Of a stretch of 64,000 nucleotides of DNA, positions 16,435-24,189 are shown piece after piece. The number at the start of each line of letters is the position of its first letter. Within the stretch, counting starts at the first letter, position 1. Source of the DNA: Paraburkholderia acidipaludis NBRC 101816 (GTDB taxonomy: Bacteria; Pseudomonadota; Gammaproteobacteria; Burkholderiales; Burkholderiaceae); contig NZ_BAXZ01000026.1 in the NCBI RefSeq assembly GCF_000684975.1, positions 1-64,000 on the forward strand, written 5' to 3'. The translations under genes were made by a program, and so were the position numbers. The notes below the pieces were generated by a model that made no database searches, was not told where the DNA came from, and saw only the letters and a program-made list of their open reading frames with translations.

Positions 16435-16908
16435 ATGGCGAGCTACAAGAAGATTCTGCTTTGTTACGACGGCTCGCGCGAAGGCCGCAAGGCGCTGCGT
16501 TGCGGCGCGGATCTTGCGCTGGACCTGCGGGCGGAAACGCATCTGCTTTCGGTGGTCGACATGCGTTCGACGATCGCGCAGAGCGCCGGCCTCTTGACCG
16601 ATGTGGCTTGCGGCCGTTTCGAAGAGACGGCGCGCGAGATTCTTCAGGAGGGCGTGGACTGGCTGACCGAGCGCGGCGTGCATGCGCAGGGTCACTTCGC
16701 CTTCGGCCATCCGATCGACGAGATCGCGAATCTGGCCAACGAACTGCACGTCGATCTGGTGGTGGTGGGGCATCGCTGCCGCACCGGCCTTTCGCGGTGG
16801 TGGATGGGGGCGGGCAACACGCTGCTGCTCGATCGTGTGTCGTGCAGCATTCTGGTGGCGTGTTCTTCGGCTGCGGAGCAAAAGCAGCAGGCTCAGGAGG
16901 CGGCCTGA
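16435..16908 (+). CDS. Universal stress protein (UspA family)
   Basis: A 157-residue single-domain Usp fold: KKILLCYDGSREGRKALRCG at the N-terminus and VDLVVVGHRCRTGLSRWWMG toward the end. The ATP-binding pattern G-x2-G-x9-G-(S/T) is partly degraded (GHRC in place of GxxG), so nucleotide binding is uncertain. Usp proteins accumulate under starvation and other stress. The ATG at 16435 directly precedes the first beta strand. The 230-bp region upstream, shared with the divergent nodI-like gene, must hold both promoters; no clear boxes were identified. Confidence 0.88.
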   Translation: MASYKKILLCYDGSREGRKALRCGADLALDLRAETHLLSVVDMRSTIAQSAGLLTDVACGRFEETAREILQEGVDWLTERGVHAQGHFAFGHPIDEIANLANELHVDLVVVGHRCRTGLSRWWMGAGNTLLLDRVSCSILVACSSAAEQKQQAQEAA

Positions 16909-16962
16909 GCGCTACCGGAGCGCCAACCTGAGGAGCGCCGCTGCGAGCGGCAGGATTCACCG

Positions 16963-17634
16963 CTATTGGCCGCTGTTCGTGCTGCTCGCGCTGTTTGTAT
17001 CAGCCGGGTCGTTCAATTCGACCGCCGCGAGCTTCCACGAAAACAGCCCATGGCGTTGCAAGACGGCGGCGTAACGCTCGCCGTTCGCGCTGCGCTGCCA
17101 GGTCACGACGAACTCGTTGAGGCTGCGATAGCCGGCCGTGGTCTGAGGCCGAGGCGCCGGCTGCGCGCTTTCGGACGAGGCGGCCGAAGGCGTTTGCGCG
17201 GGTGGATTGGAGGGCGCAGGCGCTGCTGTCGGATTACCCGCTTGCGGCGGCTGCTCGCCCGGCTTGCCGGTGGGCGGCATGCCATTGAGCAGCGCGGCGA
17301 CGCCATCCGGCGTTGCATACGCGTCCACGAGCGGGCCGATGAGCGCCGCGCCAATCACGGCGCCGAACAGCAGCAACGGGTTACTGCTGTGCTGCGCCGC
17401 GATGCGCCGCTGAAGCAGTTCGCCAACCTGCTGCTTCAAACTCACGCGTAAAGCCGGGTAGTCGACATACTCGCTGAGCGTGGCCGCGTCGCGCGCGTCG
17501 GCGGCGGCCTTCAGTCGATTCAGCGCCACATAGGGCGACGCATAGCCGTAACCTAGCGCGGCGACGAGCGCCGCCGCAATGAGCACGACAGCAACGGGTT
17601 TGATCCAGCGTTGGTTCGAAACGGACTCGGTCAT
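16963..17634 (-). CDS. DUF2939 family membrane-anchored protein
   Basis: A 223-residue protein with one N-terminal transmembrane helix (about residues 12-32, VAVVLIAAALVAALGYGY) and a periplasmic remainder. Residues 33-110 hold the DUF2939 motif: SPYVALNRLKAAADARDAAT, then LSEYVDYPALRVSLKQQV. A Pro/Ala-rich linker near 120-165 joins a second conserved part (SLNEFVVTWQRSANGERYAA). Function is unknown. It stands alone, 119 bp from the next gene on the same strand. Confidence 0.8.
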   Translation of the reverse strand: MTESVSNQRWIKPVAVVLIAAALVAALGYGYASPYVALNRLKAAADARDAATLSEYVDYPALRVSLKQQVGELLQRRIAAQHSSNPLLLFGAVIGAALIGPLVDAYATPDGVAALLNGMPPTGKPGEQPPQAGNPTAAPAPSNPPAQTPSAASSESAQPAPRPQTTAGYRSLNEFVVTWQRSANGERYAAVLQRHGLFSWKLAAVELNDPADTNSASSTNSGQ

Positions 17635-17753
17635 CGTTCAGGTCGGGAGTAGTGGGACACGTCCTGTTGACCGTGCCGGTGCCGAAACGATCCCGAAGTT
17701 TCTGGTTACGCGTTTCCGGGCTGCCTTCACGCGCAGCTTTCATGCGGCCCGTG

Positions 17754-18134
17754 TTACCGGGCGAGCGCCGCCGGGTCGGCCTGTTCAGCGATGCAGCGAT
17801 CGATCATGCGGCATACCGCATCCATGGTTCCCACCATGATCAGGCGCGAGGGGCCGTGATACACGCGCACCGGCGCGCGGCGATCCGGCTCGGCGTGATT
17901 GAGACCGCTGTTGAGCGAGACACGCGCAAATGCGGGCTGTGCGGAAGGCAACGGCGGCAGGTCAACCGGAGCCGCGGCAGCACCGGCGGACTCATAATCC
18001 GCCGCCTCGAAGAGCGAGCCGGACAAGGCGGCAGCCGTTGCGCGCGCATTGCGCGCGGCGCAGTCGGCAAGGCCGCGCAGATGGCGCAGGCGGCCAAATT
18101 GACGAAAGGGCAGCAGACGGGCAAGACGTTCCAT
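17754..18134 (-). CDS. Hypothetical protein in the lexA operon
   Basis: A 126-residue protein starting MERLARLLPFRQFGRLRHLR. It has a basic N-terminal third and an Ala/Pro-rich middle, and ends MVGTMDAVCRMIDRCIAEQAD. No family is recognised and it is not obviously SulA-like. A strong ribosome-binding site, GGAGGGAGT, sits just upstream of the ATG at 18134, and lexA ends only 27 bp upstream, so it is very likely co-transcribed with lexA and induced by DNA damage. Some gammaproteobacteria keep a cell-division inhibitor at this position; whether this gene plays that part is unknown. Confidence 0.72.
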   Translation of the reverse strand: MERLARLLPFRQFGRLRHLRGLADCAARNARATAAALSGSLFEAADYESAGAAAAPVDLPPLPSAQPAFARVSLNSGLNHAEPDRRAPVRVYHGPSRLIMVGTMDAVCRMIDRCIAEQADPAALAR

Positions 18135-18161
18135 GACTCCCTCCAGACAGTGTTCGGATTA

Positions 18162-18812
18162 TCAGAATTCGGTAGGGCGGATCAGCCCGACGGCGATGCC
18201 TTCCAGCGCGAATTCGGCGCTGTTGGCCTCGACGAAGATGTTTTCGTAGTCGGGGTTTTCGGCAATCAATTCGAGGCCGTTCGGCCGGCGCTTCAGGCGC
18301 TTGACGGTGACGTCGTCGCCAAGGCGCGCAATGATGATCTGGCCGTCTTTCGCCTCGCTTTTCTTTTGCACCGCGAGCAGGTCGCCGTCGAGGATGCCGG
18401 CGTCGCGCATCGAGAGGCCGCGCACCTTCAGGAGGTAGTCGGGCTTGCTCGAGAAGAGCGCCGGGTCGCAGGCGTAATGCTGCGCGATGTGCTCCTGCGC
18501 GAGGATCGGGCTGCCCGCCGCCACGCGGCCCACGAGCGGCAGCGAGAGCTGCATGATGCTGGCGTGCGGCAGCGTGAACTGGTGCGGGAGGTCGTCCGGA
18601 CCCGGCATGAGACGGATACCGCGCGACGCGCCGGCCGCCAGTTCGATCACGCCCTTGCGCGCCAGCGCGCGCAGATGCTCCTCGGCGGAGTTCGCGGACG
18701 AAAAGCCGAGCTCGGCCGCGATCTCGGCGCGGGTGGGCGGGAAGCCGGTGCGCTCGATCGCGCGCCGGATCAGATCGAAAACCTGCTGCTGTCGTGCGGT
18801 GAGTTTGGTCAT
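18162..18812 (-). CDS. lexA: SOS regulon repressor LexA
   Basis: A 216-residue repressor. The winged helix-turn-helix domain covers residues 1-70 (PPTRAEIAAELGFSSANSAE). The C-terminal S24 autoprotease domain has the cleavage site at Ala99-Gly100 (GRVAAGSP), the nucleophile Ser134 in RGLSMRDAGI and the general base Lys171 (VTVKRL). RecA filaments on damaged DNA trigger self-cleavage and release SOS genes. Two LexA boxes lie just upstream, showing autoregulation. The small gene 27 bp downstream shares the transcript. An upstream in-frame ATG at 18872 would lie across the operators and is rejected. Confidence 0.97.
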   Translation of the reverse strand: MTKLTARQQQVFDLIRRAIERTGFPPTRAEIAAELGFSSANSAEEHLRALARKGVIELAAGASRGIRLMPGPDDLPHQFTLPHASIMQLSLPLVGRVAAGSPILAQEHIAQHYACDPALFSSKPDYLLKVRGLSMRDAGILDGDLLAVQKKSEAKDGQIIIARLGDDVTVKRLKRRPNGLELIAENPDYENIFVEANSAEFALEGIAVGLIRPTEF

Positions 18813-18819
18813 GGCGCCA

Positions 18820-18835
18820 CTGTATGGATAGACAG
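18820..18835 (-). promoter_or_regulatory. LexA-binding site (SOS box), proximal
   Basis: CTGT-N8-ACAG (CTGTATGGATAGACAG) matches the E. coli-type SOS box pattern. It begins 8 bp upstream of the lexA start codon. Confidence 0.82.
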
Positions 18836-18839
18836 GTGA

Positions 18840-18855
18840 CTGTATTTTTATACAG
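18840..18855 (-). promoter_or_regulatory. LexA-binding site (SOS box), distal
   Basis: CTGTATTTTTATACAG is a near-perfect SOS box with an AT-rich core, spaced 20 bp from the proximal box (start to start), placing both on nearly the same face of the helix. It probably overlaps the lexA promoter. Confidence 0.9.
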
Positions 18856-18986
18856 TATTCGGCACTTTTCAAGTGTTACTTGAAGTTCTCCGTTTGGCCG
18901 GCGCCAGGATGTGCGAATTGCGCATCGGCAGGGCGGCAGCACGCGCATCGACCTGGGTCGCGTCTCTTTAGCACGATTTCATATTA

Positions 18987-19009
18987 AAAAATAAGGAAAC
19001 ATTATTTTT
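18987..19009 (+). promoter_or_regulatory. AT-rich inverted repeat upstream of sbp, candidate CysB site
   Basis: AAAAATAA and TTATTTTT form a perfect 8-bp inverted repeat around GGAAACA, about 75 bp before the sbp ATG. CysB sites upstream of sulfate genes are AT-rich with TTAT/ATAA-type arms, so this is a plausible operator. The CysB gene is in the same cluster. Confidence 0.45.
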
Positions 19010-19082
19010 ACTCATTTAAGCTGATTGTTAGACTCCGCTACATCGTTAGCTGCAATCACGCACGACAACACGGAGAAAGCGG

Positions 19083-20138
19083 ATGCGTAGTGGGAAAGCG
19101 AGGAAAGCGGGAAAAAATGGCCGGCTCAGGACGCTGGCCGCAAGACTGCTGATCGGCGCGGCGTCGCTCGCCGGCATGGCCGTTCTGATGCCGGTTGCCC
19201 ACGCGGATACCTCGCTCCTGAACGTTTCCTACGACCCGACACGCGAGCTCTATCAGGACATCAATAACGCGTTCATCAAGGAATGGAAGGCGAAGACCGG
19301 AGAGACGGTCACGATCAAGCAGTCGCATGGCGGCTCGGGCGCGCAGGCGCGCTCGGTGCTCGACGGGCTGCAGGCCGACGTCGTCACGCTCGCGCTCGCG
19401 TACGACATCGACGCGCTCGCGAAGAAGGGTCTCGTCGCCGCCGACTGGCAAAAGCGCCTGCCCGACAATGCCTCGCCGTATACCTCCACCATCGTGTTCC
19501 TCGTGCGCAAGGGCAATCCAAAGCACATCAAGGACTGGGACGATCTCGTGAAACCCGGTGTCTCGATCGTCACGCCGAATCCGAAGACCTCGGGCGGCGC
19601 GCGCTGGAACTATCTCGCAGCCTGGGCGTACGCGCTGCATCAGCCGGGCGGTAATGACGCTACGGCGAAGGCCTTCGTCACGAAGCTTTACAAGAATGCG
19701 GGTGTGCTCGATTCGGGCGCGCGCGGCGCGACGACGAGCTTCGTGCAGCGCGGCATTGGCGACGTGCTGATTGCATGGGAGAACGAAGCGTTTCTCTCGC
19801 TGAAGGAGTTCGGACCCGACAAGTTCGAGATCGTGGTGCCGTCGGCGAGCATTCTGGCCGAGCCGCCCGTCGCCGTGGTCGACAAGGTGGCGGACAAGCG
19901 CGGCACGCGCAAGGTGGCCGAGGCCTATCTGCTGTTCCTCTATTCGGAGGAGGGCCAGGAGATCGCGGCGAAGAACTTCTACCGCCCGCGCTCGGACAAG
20001 GTTCCGGCGGATCTCACGGCGAAGTTTCCGAAGCTGAGGCTGTACACGGTCGACGACACCTTCGGCGGCTGGGCGAAGGCGCAGAAAACCCATTTCGCGG
20101 ACGGCGGCGTGTTCGATTCGATCTATGCGCCGCAGTGA
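19083..20138 (+). CDS. sbp: Periplasmic sulfate-binding protein
   Basis: A 351-residue exported protein with a long basic N-region and a signal sequence ending AHA-DTSLLNV near residue 41. The mature part is a standard sulfate-binding protein: VSYDPTRELYQDINNAF, KQSHGGSGAQARSVLDGLQA, PNPKTSGGARWNYLAAWAYA and a C-terminal RPRSDKVPADLTAKFP. It captures sulfate (possibly thiosulfate) for the CysTWA importer encoded next. Gene order sbp-cysT-cysW-cysA-cysB places the whole uptake system and its activator together. A hairpin with T-run separates it from cysT. Confidence 0.95.
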   Translation: MRSGKARKAGKNGRLRTLAARLLIGAASLAGMAVLMPVAHADTSLLNVSYDPTRELYQDINNAFIKEWKAKTGETVTIKQSHGGSGAQARSVLDGLQADVVTLALAYDIDALAKKGLVAADWQKRLPDNASPYTSTIVFLVRKGNPKHIKDWDDLVKPGVSIVTPNPKTSGGARWNYLAAWAYALHQPGGNDATAKAFVTKLYKNAGVLDSGARGATTSFVQRGIGDVLIAWENEAFLSLKEFGPDKFEIVVPSASILAEPPVAVVDKVADKRGTRKVAEAYLLFLYSEEGQEIAAKNFYRPRSDKVPADLTAKFPKLRLYTVDDTFGGWAKAQKTHFADGGVFDSIYAPQ

Positions 20139-20174
20139 CGTAAAACGCCGCGACCGCGTTTCAGGTCATCGACG

Positions 20175-20199
20175 AGCGCGCCTCGCAGGCGCGCTTTTT
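20175..20199 (+). terminator. Intrinsic terminator between sbp and cysT
   Basis: A perfect 9-bp stem, AGCGCGCCT cgc AGGCGCGCT, followed by TTTT, starts 36 bp after the sbp stop. It may reduce transcription of the permease genes relative to the abundant binding protein. Confidence 0.72.
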
Positions 20200-20231
20200 G
20201 GCGCATGGCGCCGCAGCAATCTGAAAGAGCC

Positions 20232-21140
20232 ATGAGCATGACCACGTTTCGATTACGCAAGCCGAGCGCGCTGCCGGGATTCGGCCTGACGCTCGGCATC
20301 ACGGTGGCTTATCTGAGTCTCGTGGTGCTGATCCCGCTTGCGTCCACCTTCCTCAAGACGGCGACGCTCGACTGGGGGCAGTTCGTGCATGCGGTGGCGT
20401 CGCCGCGCGTGATCGCATCCTACCGGCTCACGTTCCTCTCGGCGCTGGGCGGGGCGCTGATCAACGCCGTGTTCGGCTTTCTGCTCGCGTGGGTGCTCGT
20501 GCGCTATACGTTTCCGTTCAAGCGCATCGTCGACGCGCTGGTCGATCTGCCGTTCGCGCTGCCCACGTCGGTTGCGGGCATTTCGCTCGCGGCCGTCTAT
20601 GCGGGCAATGGCTGGATCGGGCAATTTCTCGAGCCGCTCGGCCTGAAGGTCGCATTCACGCCGCTCGGCGTGCTCGTGGCGTTGACGTTCATCGGCCTGC
20701 CGTTCGTCGTGCGCACCGTGCAGCCCGTGCTGGAAGATTTCGAGCGCGAGCAGGAAGAGGCCGCCGCCTGCCTCGGCGCGTCGCGCTGGCTCACGTTTCG
20801 CCGCGTCGTGCTGCCCGCGGCGCTCCCCGCGCTGCTGACGGGATTCGCGCTGGCGTTCGCACGCGCGTTGGGAGAGTACGGCTCGGTCATCTTCATCGCG
20901 GGCAATGTCCCGATGAAGTCCGAGATCACGTCGCTGCTCATCATCACGAAGCTCGAGCAGTACGATTACGCGGGCGCTACCGCGCTCGCCGTGGTGATGC
21001 TGTGCGTCTCGTTCGTCATGCTGCTTCTGGTCAACACGCTGCAGTGGTATCTGCAGCGGCGCACGAGCCGCAGTGCGTCGGCGGGTCCCGCGATCGATGA
21101 GCTTCCGCGTGCCGCCGCCGTCGCGGGAGGTGTGCAATGA
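20232..21140 (+). CDS. cysT: Sulfate ABC transporter permease CysT (CysU)
   Basis: A 302-residue inner-membrane permease with about six helices, starting MSMTTFRLRKPSALPGFG. DLPFALPTSVAGISLA and the cytoplasmic EAA loop (EEAAACLGASRWLTFRRVVL followed by PAALPALLTG) are CysT landmarks. It pairs with CysW to form the membrane channel of the sulfate importer. GAAAGAG upstream supports the ATG at 20232. The stop overlaps the start of cysW by 4 bp, suggesting translational coupling. Confidence 0.94.
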   Translation: MSMTTFRLRKPSALPGFGLTLGITVAYLSLVVLIPLASTFLKTATLDWGQFVHAVASPRVIASYRLTFLSALGGALINAVFGFLLAWVLVRYTFPFKRIVDALVDLPFALPTSVAGISLAAVYAGNGWIGQFLEPLGLKVAFTPLGVLVALTFIGLPFVVRTVQPVLEDFEREQEEAAACLGASRWLTFRRVVLPAALPALLTGFALAFARALGEYGSVIFIAGNVPMKSEITSLLIITKLEQYDYAGATALAVVMLCVSFVMLLLVNTLQWYLQRRTSRSASAGPAIDELPRAAAVAGGVQ

Positions 21141-22105
21141 GCACGCCGGCATCCTCAACGCGTGCGCCGCGCCGGCCCGATCCGGTGACGGAGGCGCCCT
21201 GGGTGCGCTGGCTCCTCACCGGCATCGCGCTCGCCTTTCTCACGCTCTTTCTCGTGGTGCCGCTCGTCGCGGTTTTTTGCCAGGCCTTGTCGAAGGGCAT
21301 CGGCTTCTACTTCGAGGCGCTTGCCGATCCGGACGCGGTCTCGGCGATCAAGCTCACGCTCCTCACCGCCGCGATCGCCGTGCCGCTGAATCTCGCGTTC
21401 GGCCTTGCGGCCTCGTGGGCGATCGCGAAGTTCGAGTTTCGCGGCAAGGCACTCCTCACGACGCTGATCGATCTGCCGTTCTCGGTTTCGCCCGTGATCT
21501 CGGGCCTTATTTACGTGCTGCTGTTCGGCGCGCAGGGCTGGCTCGGCCCCTGGCTCGAAGACCACGACGCGCAGATCATCTTCGCAGTGCCAGGCATTGT
21601 GCTCGCAACGATCTTCGTGACATTCCCGTTCGTCGCGCGCGAACTGATCCCGCTGATGCAAGCGCAGGGCGACGACGAGGAAGAGGCCGCGCGCGTGCTC
21701 GGCGCCTCGGGCTGGCAGATGTTCCGGCGCGTGACGCTGCCCAACATCCGGTGGGGCCTGCTCTATGGTGTGATCCTCTGCAATGCGCGCGCGATGGGCG
21801 AGTTCGGCGCGGTGTCGGTGGTCTCGGGCCACATTCGCGGGCAGACCGACACGATGCCGCTGCACGTCGAGATCCTCTACAACGAATACAACTTCGCCGC
21901 GGCGTTCGCGGTGGCGTCCTTGCTGGCGCTGCTCGCGCTGGTGACGCTGGGACTGAAGCTGCTCGCGGAGCGTCATCTTTCGGCCGAACTCAGGGATGAG
22001 ACCGATGTGACGGCGCAGGCCGTCGGCGTCCCGCTGCAACCCGGCACGCAACGCGCCGTACACCCGGGCGTTGTCCGGCATGTGCTCGAACAAGGAGATC
22101 TGTAA
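21137..22105 (+). CDS. cysW: Sulfate ABC transporter permease CysW
   Basis: A 322-residue permease with about six helices, starting MSTPASSTRAPRRPDPVTEA. DLPFSVSPVISGLIYVLLFG is a typical CysW segment, and the EAA loop reads EEEAARVLGASGWQMFRRVT. GHIRGQTDTMPLHVEILYNE is a family hallmark. A C-terminal extension of about 40 residues follows the last helix. The gene overlaps cysT by 4 bp and is followed by cysA after 3 bp, so cysTWA is one translational unit. Confidence 0.94.
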   Translation: MSTPASSTRAPRRPDPVTEAPWVRWLLTGIALAFLTLFLVVPLVAVFCQALSKGIGFYFEALADPDAVSAIKLTLLTAAIAVPLNLAFGLAASWAIAKFEFRGKALLTTLIDLPFSVSPVISGLIYVLLFGAQGWLGPWLEDHDAQIIFAVPGIVLATIFVTFPFVARELIPLMQAQGDDEEEAARVLGASGWQMFRRVTLPNIRWGLLYGVILCNARAMGEFGAVSVVSGHIRGQTDTMPLHVEILYNEYNFAAAFAVASLLALLALVTLGLKLLAERHLSAELRDETDVTAQAVGVPLQPGTQRAVHPGVVRHVLEQGDL

Positions 22106-22108
22106 GAC

Positions 22109-23173
22109 ATGGGCATCACGGTTCGCAATCTGCAAAAACGGTTCGGCGACTTCGCCGCGCTCGACGACGTCTCGCTCGACTTTCCTCCGGGCGAGTTCGT
22201 CGCGCTGCTCGGGCCGTCAGGCTGCGGCAAGACTACGTTGTTGCGCGTGATCGCCGGCCTCGAATACGCCGATGCGGGGCAGGTCGTGCTGCAGGGCCAG
22301 GACGTGGGCGCGGTGGGCGCGCGCGAGCGCCAGGTGGGTTTCGTGTTCCAGCACTACGCGCTGTTCCGGCACATGACGGTGTTCGAGAACGTGGCGTTCG
22401 GGCTGCGCGTGAAGCCGCGCGGCGAGCGTCCGTCCGAGGCCGCGATTCGCGAGAAGGTGCACGCGCTGCTGAGCCTCGTGCAGCTCGACTGGCTCGCGCA
22501 GCGTTACCCGTCCGAGCTTTCGGGCGGCCAGCGTCAGCGCATCGCGCTCGCGCGGGCGCTTGCTGTCGAGCCGAAGGTGCTGCTGCTCGACGAGCCGTTC
22601 GGCGCGCTCGACGCCAAGGTCCGCAAGGAGCTGCGCGGCTGGCTGCGGCGCCTGCACGACGACCTGCACATCTCCACGATCTTCGTCACGCACGACCAGG
22701 AAGAAGCGCTCGAAGTGGCCGACCGCATTGTCGTGCTCAATCGCGGCCGCGTCGAGCAGGCGGGCAGCCCGCAGGACGTCTACGACCACCCGCAGACGGC
22801 GTTCGTCTACGAGTTCCTCGGTGCGGCGAACCGGCTTGCGGGTTATGTCGACCCGCGCGGCTTCGTGGCCGATGGCGCGGCGCAGCCGATCGCCGTGGAG
22901 GCCGGCTTCGAGGGCCGTGCGCTGGCCTACGTGCGGCCGCACGATCTCACGCTGTATCCGCGGCAGGCGGATCATCACGAGGGCATCGCCGTCGGCGTGC
23001 GCCGCGTGGTGCCGGTAGGCGGCTCGGTGCGCGTGGAGCTCGAAAGCGGCGCGGGCAGTGCGCTCGAAGCCGAGCTCGACCGCGAGGCATGGCGCGCGCT
23101 CTGCCTTTCGGTGGGCGACAACGCCACGGCGGTGCCGCGCGGGCTGCGCGTGTTCGCGGCGCAGGCGGCATGA
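22109..23173 (+). CDS. cysA: Sulfate ABC transporter ATPase CysA
   Basis: A 354-residue ATPase. Walker A GPSGCGKTT, Q-loop FVFQHYALF, signature LSGGQRQR, Walker B LLLDEPFGALDA and switch IFVTHDQEEA are complete. The C-terminal 110 residues form the CysA regulatory/TOBE region (AYVRPHDLTLYPRQ). It energises sulfate import through CysT/CysW. It starts 3 bp after cysW and is followed 49 bp later by cysB. Confidence 0.95.
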   Translation: MGITVRNLQKRFGDFAALDDVSLDFPPGEFVALLGPSGCGKTTLLRVIAGLEYADAGQVVLQGQDVGAVGARERQVGFVFQHYALFRHMTVFENVAFGLRVKPRGERPSEAAIREKVHALLSLVQLDWLAQRYPSELSGGQRQRIALARALAVEPKVLLLDEPFGALDAKVRKELRGWLRRLHDDLHISTIFVTHDQEEALEVADRIVVLNRGRVEQAGSPQDVYDHPQTAFVYEFLGAANRLAGYVDPRGFVADGAAQPIAVEAGFEGRALAYVRPHDLTLYPRQADHHEGIAVGVRRVVPVGGSVRVELESGAGSALEAELDREAWRALCLSVGDNATAVPRGLRVFAAQAA

Positions 23174-23222
23174 TACTTACATAAAATCAACCTGATGACT
23201 TCGGCGTTTCCGGAGACGAAAG

Positions 23223-24149
23223 ATGAACTTCCAGCAGTTGCGATTCGTGCGCGAAGCGGTGCGCCAGAACATGAACCTGACCGAAGTGGCGAGCGTGCTG
23301 TACACGTCGCAGTCGGGCGTGTCGAAGCAGATCAAGGACCTCGAGGACGAACTCGGCGTCGATATCTTCATTCGCCGCGGCAAGCGCCTGACGGGCCTGA
23401 CCGAGCCGGGCAAGGCCGTGCACCAGCTCATCGAGCGCATGCTGCTCGATGCCGAGAACCTGCGCCGCGTCGCGCGCCAGTTCGCCGACCAGGACAGCGG
23501 CCACCTCGTCGTCGCGACGACGCATACGCAGGCGCGCTACGCACTGCCGAAGGTCGTGCACCGGTTCCGCGAGGTGTTTCCGAAGGTGCACCTCGCGCTG
23601 CGCCAGGGCAATCCGCAGCAGATCGCGCAGTCGATCATCAACGGCGAGGCCGACATCGGCATCTCGACCGAGGCGCTCGACCGCTACCCGGATATCGTGA
23701 CGTTCCCGTGCTATTCGTGGCATCACGTGGTCGTCGTGCCGAAGGACCACCCGCTCGTGGGGTGCGAGAACCTGACGCTCGAAGAGATCGCCGAGTATCC
23801 GATCATCACCTACGACCAGGACTTCACGGGCCGCTCGCACATCGACCAGGCGTTCGCGAAGGTGGGCGTGGTGCCCGACGTCGTGCTGACCGCGATCGAC
23901 GCGGACGTGATCAAGACCTACGTCGAGCTGGGCATGGGTGTGGGCGTGGTGGCGGCGATGGCCTACGACCCGAAACGCGATTCGGAGCTCGTGGCGCTCG
24001 ATACGCAAAACCTCTTCGAGGCGAGCACGACGCGCGTGGGCCTGCGCAAGGGGGCGTTCCTGCGCCAGTACGCATACCGGCTGATCGAAATGTTCGCGCC
24101 GCATCTGAACGAGCAGCAGATCGCGGCCCAGTTGCGCGAGACGACATAA
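23223..24149 (+). CDS. cysB: LysR-type regulator of sulfur assimilation CysB
   Basis: A 308-residue LysR-family regulator of the CysB/Cbl group, starting MNFQQLRFVREAVRQNMNLT. The helix-turn-helix is at residues 18-40 (LTEVASVLYTSQSGVSKQIK). The effector domain carries the group-specific VATTHTQARYALP, which binds O-acetylserine or sulfate in homologues. CysB activates sulfate uptake and cysteine genes under sulfur limitation; in several bacteria it also influences ssu expression. Position 49 bp downstream of cysA suggests expression with the operon it controls. Confidence 0.94.
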   Translation: MNFQQLRFVREAVRQNMNLTEVASVLYTSQSGVSKQIKDLEDELGVDIFIRRGKRLTGLTEPGKAVHQLIERMLLDAENLRRVARQFADQDSGHLVVATTHTQARYALPKVVHRFREVFPKVHLALRQGNPQQIAQSIINGEADIGISTEALDRYPDIVTFPCYSWHHVVVVPKDHPLVGCENLTLEEIAEYPIITYDQDFTGRSHIDQAFAKVGVVPDVVLTAIDADVIKTYVELGMGVGVVAAMAYDPKRDSELVALDTQNLFEASTTRVGLRKGAFLRQYAYRLIEMFAPHLNEQQIAAQLRETT

Positions 24150-24189
24150 CGGCGGTTGCGCGGGCGGCGAATCGCTTAAAATCGCCGCC

